5,285 nucleotides of DNA, taken from the NCBI GenBank assembly GCA_028711675.1, contig JAQTRT010000218.1, positions 1-5,285 of the forward strand. The letters run 5' to 3'. This document shows positions 1 through 5,245 of the stretch, piece after piece. Source of the stretch: a bacterium. GTDB taxonomy: Bacteria; Spirochaetota; JAHITG01. Position 1 is the first letter of the stretch; the number at the start of each line of letters is the position of its first letter. The translations under genes were made by a program, and so were the position numbers. The notes beneath the pieces were generated by a model, which saw only the letters and a list, made by a program, of their open reading frames with translations, did not search any database and was not told the origin of the DNA.

Positions 1-15
1 ACGCTCTTCCGATCT
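1..15. other. Illumina sequencing-adapter remnant at contig end
   Basis: The first 15 bases, ACGCTCTTCCGATCT, are identical to the 3' end of the standard Illumina TruSeq/P5 adapter (known from memory of the adapter sequence). They sit exactly at the window edge. Read on the minus strand, they add the residues RKS to the oxidoreductase, in place of the residues its family would normally have. This is a technical artefact, not genomic DNA. True sequence starts at about position 16. Confidence 0.92.
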
Positions 16-557
16 ATCTCCTTCACGTCTTCTTCGATCAGGTTCAGCAGAATGTCGATGTCATGTATCATGAGGTCAAGGACCACGCCCACGTCAGAGA
101 CGCGGGGATCATAAGGCCCCATGCGTTTGGCTTCCAGATAGATCGGGCTGTTCACGATGTTCTTCAGCTGCTGGACAGCGCCGTTGAAACGTTCCACATG
201 GCCCACCTGGATGATGAGATGATGCTTCTCCGCGATCCGGGTAAGGTCCCGGGCTTCCTCCAGGTTTGTGGTCATGGGCTTTTCCAGGAGGATATGTTTT
301 CCCTGTTCCAGGCATTGCTTGGCGATCTTGTAATGGGTACTGGTGGGCGTGGCAATAAAGAGGGCATCGCATTTATCAATGAGCTTTTCACAGGATTCAA
401 AGCCTGATACGCCGAATTTATAGCTCAAATCATAGAGCTTTTCCTTGTTCATGTCCGAGATGCCGATCACCTGGACTTCAGGGAGGTCGGTCAGGATATT
501 GAGGTGGTACTGGCCCATCCGGCCGACTCCGATGATACCTGCTTTCATTTTTTTCAT
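16..557 (-). CDS. Gfo/Idh/MocA-family oxidoreductase, N-terminal part (3' end cut by contig edge)
   Basis: This is a cytoplasmic NAD(P)-dependent dehydrogenase of the Gfo/Idh/MocA family, which typically oxidises or reduces a hydroxyl of a sugar, inositol or sugar nucleotide. The reading frame runs from ATG at 557 down to the adapter and gives about 180 residues of a usual 310-350. Seen directly: an N-terminal Rossmann strand MKAGIIGVGRMGQYH with GxGxxG at residues 10-15; the strand-end ATPTSTH around 69-75; the family's EKP signature at 92-94, whose lysine is catalytic in characterised members; and DLMIHDIDIL at 161-170, matching the D-x3-H-x2-D active-site pattern. The segment DVGVVLDLMIHDIDI resembles members found in lipid A and sugar-nucleotide clusters, such as UDP-GlcNAc 3-dehydrogenases (GnnA-like), but the substrate cannot be decided. 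The start at 557 is preferred over ATG 548 because GAGGA lies 5 nt upstream of it. The gene diverges from the large gene at 904. The missing C-terminal half reflects the contig end, not a pseudogene. Confidence 0.9.
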
Positions 558-562
558 TTATA

Positions 563-567
563 TCCTC
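563..567 (-). promoter_or_regulatory. Ribosome binding site deciding the oxidoreductase start
   Basis: On the minus strand the sequence reads GAGGA-TATAA-ATG. This places a Shine-Dalgarno core 5 nt before the ATG at 557 and 14 nt before the alternative ATG at 548. The spacing favours 557 as the start and MKKMKAGII as the N-terminus. Confidence 0.65.
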
Positions 568-615
568 GTTAGCTTTTTATTCCACGGATTTTAACGTTAT
601 TATGGACAAAAAGAT

Positions 616-634
616 AAATTACTTGCTGTAATTT
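616..634. repeat. 19-bp palindrome, possible operator
   Basis: AAATTAC (616-622) and GTAATTT (628-634) are exact reverse complements separated by TTGCT. A second perfect palindrome, ATTTTAAAAT (631-640), overlaps it. The arms lie 59 bp upstream of the oxidoreductase start. The left arm coincides with the only -10-like hexamer I can find there. That is the position expected of a repressor or activator site, although AT-rich DNA yields short palindromes by chance. Confidence 0.35.
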
Positions 635-643
635 TAAAATCAA
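616..643 (-). promoter_or_regulatory. Weak sigma70-like promoter candidate for the oxidoreductase
   Basis: On the minus strand TTGATT (643-638) is followed after 16 bp by TAATTT (621-616). The -35 matches consensus at 4 of 6 positions and the -10 is poor. It would give a 5' leader of about 50 nt before the ATG at 557. It overlaps the palindrome, which fits a regulated promoter, but base composition alone could produce it. Confidence 0.22.
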
Positions 644-745
644 GGTTTTTATTTCAGCCCGGATGATTAGGCAGGAATGCTTTTTTGTCAGGGCAAAGGT
701 ATTGTGGAATATAAAGGATAATAGCAGCTTTGTACGGAGATTTCC

Positions 746-773
746 TTGACAAATAATGAAAAAAAAGTATAAT
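746..773 (+). promoter_or_regulatory. Consensus sigma70-type promoter for the giant surface-protein gene
   Basis: TTGACA (746-751) and TATAAT (768-773) are both perfect consensus hexamers, separated by 16 bp with an A-tract spacer. Transcription would begin near 780. The next gene on that strand is the 1400-codon ORF at 904. Two perfect hexamers suggest strong, largely housekeeping-type expression, unless a regulator acts on the leader. Confidence 0.75.
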
Positions 774-872
774 ATACTTCATAGAGCCTGTAATATGGAC
801 CAATGCTGAAAATACCAAGGGGCAGTTTTCCCTTTTTAAATATAAATTTCAGGGACAGAGGAAAAAATATCA

Positions 873-899
873 TTGAAGAAGAAAACATTTTCGCTATAA
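873..899 (+). CDS. Possible 8-codon leader peptide coupled to the giant gene
   Basis: AGAGGA (857-862) is the best Shine-Dalgarno-like sequence in the leader, but it lies 41 nt from the ATG at 904, too far to serve it. It is 10 nt from a TTG at 873, which opens an 8-codon frame reading (M)KKKTFSL and ending in TAATAA. The second stop finishes at 902, one base before ATG 904. This geometry would allow ribosomes to terminate and restart on the large gene. Alternatively, TTG 873 may have been the original start of a longer signal-peptide n-region and be out of frame through a one-base indel. It may also simply be noise. Confidence 0.25.
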   Translation: MKKKTFSL

Positions 900-903
900 T
901 AAA

Positions 904-975
904 ATGTTATCTATAAATACCAAATCCATCTTTATTCTCCTGTTTATTGCGCTGGATCCCGCGGGACTGTCGGCC
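904..975 (+). other. Sec signal peptide (residues 1-24)
   Basis: The N-terminus has a short n-region with Lys7, a hydrophobic core SIFILLFIAL (8-17), and a c-region ending LSA-Q, with small residues before the predicted cut at Ala24/Gln25. There is no cysteine at +1, so it is not a lipoprotein, and no twin arginine. It supports Sec export and the choice of ATG 904. Gln25 could cyclise to pyroglutamate after cleavage. Confidence 0.8.
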
Positions 976-3900
976 CAGCTCAAGACTAACGCTGCCTGGC
1001 CCATGTTCAGGCAGAACCTGAGGCATACGGGCCAGACCAACCGGAATGTGCTGGGGAACCAGAGTGCTCCGGTTGCGATTTGGACATTCGCAGCAGGGGG
1101 TGATTTTTATTCCTCGCCTGTGGTGGATGCTGATGGAACGGTCTATGTGGGGGCCAGGGATGATACGTTGTATGCCATCACCAATGGAAAGATAAAGTGG
1201 TCCTTTTCCGTGAATAATGATTTTGATTCCTCACCATCCATCGGCCCTGACAAAACTATTTATATCGGTAATGATAATTATAATCTGTACGCGGTTACGA
1301 ACGGCCTCCTGAAATGGTCAGTGTCTTATGTGGGGGGTGAATCTTCACCGAGTATCGGTTCGAACCAGACCATTTATATCGGGAGTGAGAACTATACCCG
1401 GTTATACGCTGTCACTAACGGCCAGGTCAAGTGGTATTTTCCGGCCGGCAGCAGTTTTGTTTCATCGCCGGCCATTGATGTGAACAACGTAGTGTATGCC
1501 GGATGCCGGGATGACAATCTTTATGCCATTACCAACGGCGCGGTCAAATGGTCCTTTAATGCCGGGAGTTACTTCGATTCCTCTCCTGCCATCGGTCCGG
1601 ACGGGACGGTTTACGTGGGATGCCAGAATAATTATATTTATGCCGTGACCAATGGCGCGGTCAAATGGTCCTATCTCACGTTAGGCAGCGTGCGTTCGTC
1701 ACCTGCCATTGGCCCGGATAATACCGTGTACGCGGGAAGCGACGATAGCCGTTTCTACGCCATCACGAACGGGAATCTGAAATGGATGTTCACGGGAGGC
1801 TGGATGTTCCGTTCCTCTCCGGCCATTGGCTCGGACGGGACCGTTTATGTCGGATGCTATGATTTTTACTTATATGCCATTACCAACGGCGTGGCGAAGT
1901 GGTCGTACCGCACAGATGATTATATCGATTCTTCGCCTGCCATTGGTCCTGACGGCACGGTCTATATCAGTTCCGGGAACAAGCTTTACGCGGTCCGGAA
2001 CAATGAGAGGCCCTGGCTGTCCTGGAGCAGTAATACGGGTTACAGAGCGGACGCTGTGCAGCTCAATACGAACCTGGGCGGTTCCTATTTCCGGTTTGAG
2101 ATAAAGTACAGGGACAGGAACAGGGACAAACCCGGTACATCCCAGGTCTGGATCGACGTGAATGACAACAGTATCTATGAAGAGGAAGAGAAATTTCCCA
2201 TGACATGGAATTCCGGTTCTTCCCCGACCAACGGCATGGTGTATACCAATCTGACCAGACTTTATTACAGCGGCGACGGATATCTGAATTACCGGTTCTT
2301 TTTTGAGGACAGGTACGGTATGGACTGTCTCACGAATTACGCGGTCTCCAATCATATTGTGCGGGTGACAAACAAGGGATATACGCCGGTTCTGGATTGG
2401 ACCGGTGAAGCGGGATATATGAATGACGGGGTTAATCCCAATACCAATTCCGGTGCCGGTGTGTTCGTTTTCCGTGTCCGTTACTCGAACCTGAACAATA
2501 TTGCGCCCGGCGTGTACCAGGTCTGGATCGACGAGAACGACGACGGCCAGTATCTGGAAACAGAGAAGCATGATATGCCGGCTGTGAACAGCGGTGACGT
2601 GAATTACACGGACGGCAAGGATTACACGTACACCAATCTGATGGGATTCGTGGGAGACGGAATCTATAATTACCGGTTCCATTTTGCGGATACGGTCTCC
2701 CTCTGCACGGGCGCGCCCATGAGCAACCATATTTTCGTCGTGCTCAGGACCAATGTTTATTATGTGAAAACGAACGGTGATAACAGCCTTCCCGGCACAT
2801 CCATTGACCTGGCCTGGAGGACCATCCAGAAAGCCGCGTCCACGCTCCAGCCCAATGATAGGGTCTATATCCTGGCCGGAACCTACACTGAGAACGTTAC
2901 GAACAAGATCTCCGGCACTGCCGGTTCCAATATCCTTTTCTCCGCTTATACCAACGGCGTCAGGATTTACCGCGCTCCCGGTACAGCGGAGAACGCCTGG
3001 TTCATCAATGGCGTAAATTATATCAAGGTCGTCAATGTCTATTTTACGAACAATCCCACGGACGGGACCGGGTATGGCCGGGGAATTCTGTTTAATTCCA
3101 CAGGTTCTATTATTTCCAATGTTGAGATATATCGTTTCCAGAATGGAATGGGCTTGAACGGTAATTCCTTAAAGATTAAAAAAAGCAGAGTGAGGAACAA
3201 TGGTTACGGCTGGGTCGAACTGTCAAGTCTGAATTCATGCCTGTTCCAGAGTAATGCTATTATTAATAATAATTCGGGAGGAGTCTCCCATTCAGGCGGG
3301 AGCTGCTGGGACTGTATCAATGCCAACGTGTATAACGGGAATGATGTAAGTCATAACGGGGGCCACGGATTCTGGTTTGATTTTCACGGGGTCGGAAACC
3401 GGTATCTGAACAATACCATACATTCGAACAATGGATGCGGTATCAGGCCAAGGGATGGTGAGAGCACCGTGATCAGTAATAACAGCTTTATTGGTAATTC
3501 AGGTGGCGGGATAGGAGTCTGCAATTGGAATGAGACTTATATTTATATTTACCGAAATTATTTTTATAACAACGGCAATAGTGCCATAGCCAATCAGTTC
3601 CCCGGTTCGTATGTAGCCCAGATTTGTTACAATAGAATAGACAGGCATACCAGTTACGGTATCCATACCGGGTGCCTTCAGAACAATTCGGTCATCCAGA
3701 GTAATATTATACGGGGTTGTAATTATGGAATTTATGGTTCATCTTCATCCGTTATCATCCGGTCCAATATCGTTTACAGTAATAACACGGCCGGAATCTA
3801 TCTGGATTCTTCACTCAATAAAATAATCACCAATCATATATACAGGAATCGTACCGGTATCTATTTTGCCGGCTGTCAGCAGAATTATCTTGCTCATAAT

Positions 3901-5106
3901 ATGATCTTTTCCAATACCATGAACGGTATCTATCTGCAGAATAATTCCTTTTCCAATTTTATCTGCACCAATCATATATCCGGCAGGAACCAGTCGAACG
4001 GTATCTGCGACAGCGGCAAGGCCAATGTCATAAAAGCCAATCATATTTTTCAGAACAGGACGAACGGTATTGTCTGCGTGTTTGCCACGAACAGTTATAT
4101 CATGAATAACCTGATCAGGTCCCATCCCGCGGGTATCCGATACCAGAATTCATCTTCCTCGGTCCTTTTAAACACCATCACCAATAATAATCTGGGAGTG
4201 CTTTTTCTTAATGGCGGGTTCAAAGATTTTTCCAGGAATAACCTGGCCTGGAACCGGATATGTTCCTTTTCCAATGCGTCAGGTGCGGCTGTAAGGATCA
4301 CCAATAACTGGTGGGGGAGCACGCTGGCCACGAACATCAGGAGAAATATCTTTGGCATGACCGGGTATTCCAATTTTACGCCTTACAGGCTGTTCGGCGC
4401 TTTTGACATTACTGCAGGCGCGGATACGGATCCGCCTGACAGGATCACAGGGCTTATGTCCCTGGTAAGCATTGAGACCGTGAAGCTTTCCTGGAACAGG
4501 AGCACGAACAGCGATTTTCAGCATTACAGCATCTACAGGTCGCGCAGGCCCGGTACCACCAACTTATCGAGAAGCCTGGCCTGGACCAATATCTCTGACG
4601 TGATGGCTACCAATTGTTTTGACTTTCCCGGGAACGGGATGTGGTATTATACAATTACGGCCCTGGATAAAAAGTACCAGTATACCAATGAATGCTGGTA
4701 CAGCAGAATGACCAATGCCCGGGTGTATATAACCACTGTCATTACAGTCAGTAAATCCATCTCCAATATCAGGCTGAACAGCCAGCCCAGTGTTTCTATC
4801 CCGGGTTCAACTATTACGTACAAGATCACTTACTCAAACAGGGGAAGTTGGAACGGTGACAGTGTGGTTGTGTATGACAGGATATCACAGTATGTTACTT
4901 TTTATACGGAGGGAATACATTCGGCTTCAGGCTGGGGCTTTGAACATTCCACAGATTCCTCGCCTGACCAGGGGTATGATTCCGCTGACTATATACCGGG
5001 TTATCCCCCGGATAAGAACAGGATCAAATGGATCCGCTGGAAAAAGGAGACTTTGTTCGTGAACGAGGATGGAGTGTCATTGATCTATCGGACGATTATT
5101 AAATAA
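904..5106 (+). CDS. Giant exported multi-domain surface protein: PQQ-like propeller, EF-hand-loop Ig-like repeats, beta-helix, FN3, DUF11-like
   Basis: This 1400-residue protein has a Sec signal peptide (1-24). Next comes WPMFRQNLRHTG (32-43), the W-P-M-F-R-x-N-x-x-H-T-G motif typical before PQQ-like repeats. Eight PQQ-like blades follow (about 60-369), then two ~120-residue Ig-like repeats (369-490 and 493-615), each with an EF-hand-like loop. A right-handed beta-helix (about 616-1160) opens with YYVKTNGDNSLPGTS and AWRTIQKAAS and ends with the NosD-like NNWWG. An FN3-like domain (about 1176-1272) and a DUF11-like domain (about 1278-1400) close the protein. There is no lipobox, LPXTG, C-terminal membrane helix, autotransporter barrel or type IX sorting tail, so anchoring is unclear. 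The propeller lacks the features of a PQQ dehydrogenase and is probably structural or ligand-binding. The likely role is an extracellular adhesin or carbohydrate-binding protein; a polysaccharide lyase or epimerase activity in the beta-helix is possible but unproven. ATG 904 is the first start after an in-frame TGA at 874 and gives a good signal peptide, but it has no nearby Shine-Dalgarno sequence. The gene appears complete and monocistronic. Confidence 0.9.
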   Translation: MLSINTKSIFILLFIALDPAGLSAQLKTNAAWPMFRQNLRHTGQTNRNVLGNQSAPVAIWTFAAGGDFYSSPVVDADGTVYVGARDDTLYAITNGKIKWSFSVNNDFDSSPSIGPDKTIYIGNDNYNLYAVTNGLLKWSVSYVGGESSPSIGSNQTIYIGSENYTRLYAVTNGQVKWYFPAGSSFVSSPAIDVNNVVYAGCRDDNLYAITNGAVKWSFNAGSYFDSSPAIGPDGTVYVGCQNNYIYAVTNGAVKWSYLTLGSVRSSPAIGPDNTVYAGSDDSRFYAITNGNLKWMFTGGWMFRSSPAIGSDGTVYVGCYDFYLYAITNGVAKWSYRTDDYIDSSPAIGPDGTVYISSGNKLYAVRNNERPWLSWSSNTGYRADAVQLNTNLGGSYFRFEIKYRDRNRDKPGTSQVWIDVNDNSIYEEEEKFPMTWNSGSSPTNGMVYTNLTRLYYSGDGYLNYRFFFEDRYGMDCLTNYAVSNHIVRVTNKGYTPVLDWTGEAGYMNDGVNPNTNSGAGVFVFRVRYSNLNNIAPGVYQVWIDENDDGQYLETEKHDMPAVNSGDVNYTDGKDYTYTNLMGFVGDGIYNYRFHFADTVSLCTGAPMSNHIFVVLRTNVYYVKTNGDNSLPGTSIDLAWRTIQKAASTLQPNDRVYILAGTYTENVTNKISGTAGSNILFSAYTNGVRIYRAPGTAENAWFINGVNYIKVVNVYFTNNPTDGTGYGRGILFNSTGSIISNVEIYRFQNGMGLNGNSLKIKKSRVRNNGYGWVELSSLNSCLFQSNAIINNNSGGVSHSGGSCWDCINANVYNGNDVSHNGGHGFWFDFHGVGNRYLNNTIHSNNGCGIRPRDGESTVISNNSFIGNSGGGIGVCNWNETYIYIYRNYFYNNGNSAIANQFPGSYVAQICYNRIDRHTSYGIHTGCLQNNSVIQSNIIRGCNYGIYGSSSSVIIRSNIVYSNNTAGIYLDSSLNKIITNHIYRNRTGIYFAGCQQNYLAHNMIFSNTMNGIYLQNNSFSNFICTNHISGRNQSNGICDSGKANVIKANHIFQNRTNGIVCVFATNSYIMNNLIRSHPAGIRYQNSSSSVLLNTITNNNLGVLFLNGGFKDFSRNNLAWNRICSFSNASGAAVRITNNWWGSTLATNIRRNIFGMTGYSNFTPYRLFGAFDITAGADTDPPDRITGLMSLVSIETVKLSWNRSTNSDFQHYSIYRSRRPGTTNLSRSLAWTNISDVMATNCFDFPGNGMWYYTITALDKKYQYTNECWYSRMTNARVYITTVITVSKSISNIRLNSQPSVSIPGSTITYKITYSNRGSWNGDSVVVYDRISQYVTFYTEGIHSASGWGFEHSTDSSPDQGYDSADYIPGYPPDKNRIKWIRWKKETLFVNEDGVSLIYRTIIK
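1111..2010 (+). repeat. Eight tandem PQQ-like beta-propeller repeats, ~39 residues (117 bp) each
   Basis: The repeat core is SSPAIGPDGTVYVG-x(5-6)-LYAITNGxxKWSF. SSP occurs at residues 70, 109, 147, 187, 226, 265, 304 and 343, so spacings are 39, 38, 40, 39, 39, 39 and 39. The eighth unit is degenerate (LYAVRNNERPWLSW). The segment VAIWTF before the first unit can supply the strand that closes the ring, giving an eight-bladed propeller of the quinoprotein/BamB-like fold. At DNA level, a 19-bp identity recurs at 1537-1555 and 1654-1672, exactly 117 bp apart. This fits past tandem duplication or gene conversion. The repeats lack the extra loops of true PQQ-dependent alcohol dehydrogenases. Confidence 0.88.
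2011..2748 (+). repeat. Two tandem Ig-like modules (~120 residues) with EF-hand-like loops
   Basis: Residues 370-490 and 493-615 align along their length: P-x-L-x-W, GY-x2-D, F-x-F-x-(I/V)-x-Y, P-G-x3-QVWID, YTNL, GDG-Y-x-YRF-x-F, and SNHI. Within each, an acidic loop follows the tryptophan. In copy 1 it is D418-x-N420-x-N422 with Glu429; in copy 2 it is D543-x-N545-x-D547-G548 with Glu554. Spacing matches positions 1, 3, 5, 6 and 12 of an EF-hand or dockerin calcium loop. Each copy also carries one cysteine near its end (475 and 601), preceding SNHI. Related modules occur in large secreted proteins of environmental bacteria; I cannot name a family. Calcium binding is inferred from spacing only. 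Confidence 0.75.
2749..4383 (+). other. Right-handed parallel beta-helix domain (residues ~616-1160)
   Basis: The domain begins with the cap typical of pectate-lyase-like and DUF1565-like proteins: YYVKTNGDNSLPGTS, AWRTIQKAAS and VYILAGTYTENV. Long runs of Asn-rich rungs follow. The clearest section has Gly-Ile or Gly-Val at residues 919, 942, 964, 985, 1008, 1033, 1055, 1077 and 1098, spaced 21-25 residues, the length of one helical turn. NNWWG at 1134-1138 is the usual end of NosD-type beta-helices. Such domains bind or cleave acidic polysaccharides in many families, but no family-specific catalytic set is recognised here. A polar and aromatic cluster at 796-828 is the best candidate binding site. 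Confidence 0.85.
4429..4719 (+). other. Fibronectin type III-like domain (residues ~1176-1272)
   Basis: The sequence DPPDRITGL, VKLSWNRSTNSDFQHYSIYRS and WYYTITALDKKYQYTNECW follows the FN3 pattern: the Pro-rich entry, the core Trp of strand B (Trp1197), Y-x-I-Y-R of strand C and Y-Y-x-I-x-A-x-D of strand F. It links the beta-helix to the C-terminal domain and probably acts as a spacer or binding module. Confidence 0.75.
4735..5103 (+). other. C-terminal DUF11-like beta-sandwich (residues ~1278-1400)
   Basis: VSKSISNI, SIPGSTITYKITYSNRGS and DSVVVYDRISQYVTFY match the DUF11 pattern: Lys-Ser entry, P-G-x-x-I-T-Y-x-I-x-Y-x-N-x-G, then V-x-V-x-D. The closing strands IKWIRW and VSLIYRTIIK are present, so the fold appears complete and the stop is natural. 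DUF11 domains are repeated in many bacterial and archaeal envelope proteins; a single C-terminal copy might mediate attachment, but this is inference. Confidence 0.68.
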
Positions 5107-5152
5107 TCACGGTTTGTTTAATCAGAGGGATTTAAAAATTTTATTGATCTTC

Positions 5153-5187
5153 TGACCTGCCCCCCCCCCCAAAAAAAACTGGTCCAC
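5153..5187 (+). repeat. Putative left terminal inverted repeat with C11/A8 homopolymer tract
   Basis: TGACCTG (5153-5159) is followed by 11 C (5160-5170), 8 A (5171-5178) and CTGGTCCAC. Related ends, as I recall them, have shorter C and A runs. The counts here may therefore reflect slippage in the genome or in sequencing and assembly. The matching right repeat is outside the window. Confidence 0.5.
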
Positions 5188-5241
5188 TTTTTAAGTTAGA
5201 AATATAAGATAAACAGCTATATTTCTAGCACAGGAGGACCA
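5180..5241 (+). promoter_or_regulatory. Nested inverted repeats over the orfA leader and ribosome site
   Basis: TAGAAATATA (5197-5206) and TATATTTCTA (5218-5227) are a perfect 10-bp inverted repeat with an 11-nt loop. Outside it, TGGTCC (5180-5185) is the exact complement of GGACCA (5236-5241), which overlaps the 3' half of the AGGAGG ribosome site. RNA reading in through the IS end could fold both stems and mask the ribosome site; RNA starting inside the element would lack the outer arm. IS10 and IS50 are known to use this logic to block expression from outside promoters. Its use here is inference. Confidence 0.5.
5232..5237 (+). promoter_or_regulatory. Strong Shine-Dalgarno site of IS orfA
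   Basis: AGGAGG lies 8 nt before ATG 5246, an ideal match and spacing that fixes the orfA start. Its last two bases fall within the outer inverted-repeat arm at 5236-5241. Confidence 0.85.
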
Positions 5242-5245
5242 AATT

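Larger units (their letters stand above)
558..903. other. Divergent intergenic region, AT-rich, no complete gene
   Basis: This 346-bp region separates the minus-strand oxidoreductase from the plus-strand giant gene. Four things can be supported: a 19-bp palindrome at 616-634, a weak minus-strand promoter candidate overlapping it, a consensus plus-strand promoter at 746-773, and a leader of about 124 nt with a possible tiny peptide at 873-899. In the remaining stretch (about 645-745) I see no conserved RNA, tRNA or credible terminator. The minus-strand open frame at 688-888 is low-complexity, lacks a plausible ribosome site and overlaps the plus-strand promoter, so it is not called. Confidence 0.7.

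Noticed and set aside
63..407. Plus-strand open frame of 114 codons over the start region
   Set aside because: It is antisense to the clear Gfo/Idh/MocA coding frame, has no family resemblance, and is explained by the codon pattern of the real gene.
670..685. Short GCA-GGAA-TGC followed by TTTTTT, considered as a terminator
   Set aside because: The stem has only 3 bp, and no plus-strand gene lies upstream within the window that would need it.
817..854. Attenuator-like leader: AAGGG-N8-CCCTT followed by T's, with AGGG at 851 able to pair alternatively
   Set aside because: The terminator-like stem has only 5 bp with an 8-nt loop, and the alternative stem only 4 bp. Both are too weak to claim a riboswitch or attenuator without covariation.
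688..888. Minus-strand 66-codon open frame in the intergenic region
   Set aside because: It is a low-complexity hydrophobic translation of AT-rich DNA, lies across the consensus plus-strand promoter, and has no good ribosome site.
873..900. Second promoter-like pair TTGAAG-N16-TATAAT just before ATG 904, suggesting a leaderless transcript
   Set aside because: TATAAT ends only 3 nt before the ATG, so the expected start (about 907) falls inside or after the start codon. The promoter at 746-773 is stronger and correctly placed.
1111..2010. Regular 117-bp spacing considered as a CRISPR-like or noncoding array
   Set aside because: The periodicity is fully explained by in-frame 39-residue protein repeats; the units diverge at synonymous sites and lack spacers.
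1870..2730. Long minus-strand open frame (286 codons) inside the giant gene
   Set aside because: Its translation is rich in Val, Ile, His, Arg and Gly with no recognisable domain. It mirrors the repeated codon usage of the sense gene and has no convincing start context.
5095..5122. AT-only palindrome ATTATT-A-AATAAT and ATTAAA/TTTAAT around the stop codon, considered as a terminator
   Set aside because: There is no GC pairing and no T-tract after a stable stem, so this would not act as an intrinsic terminator.
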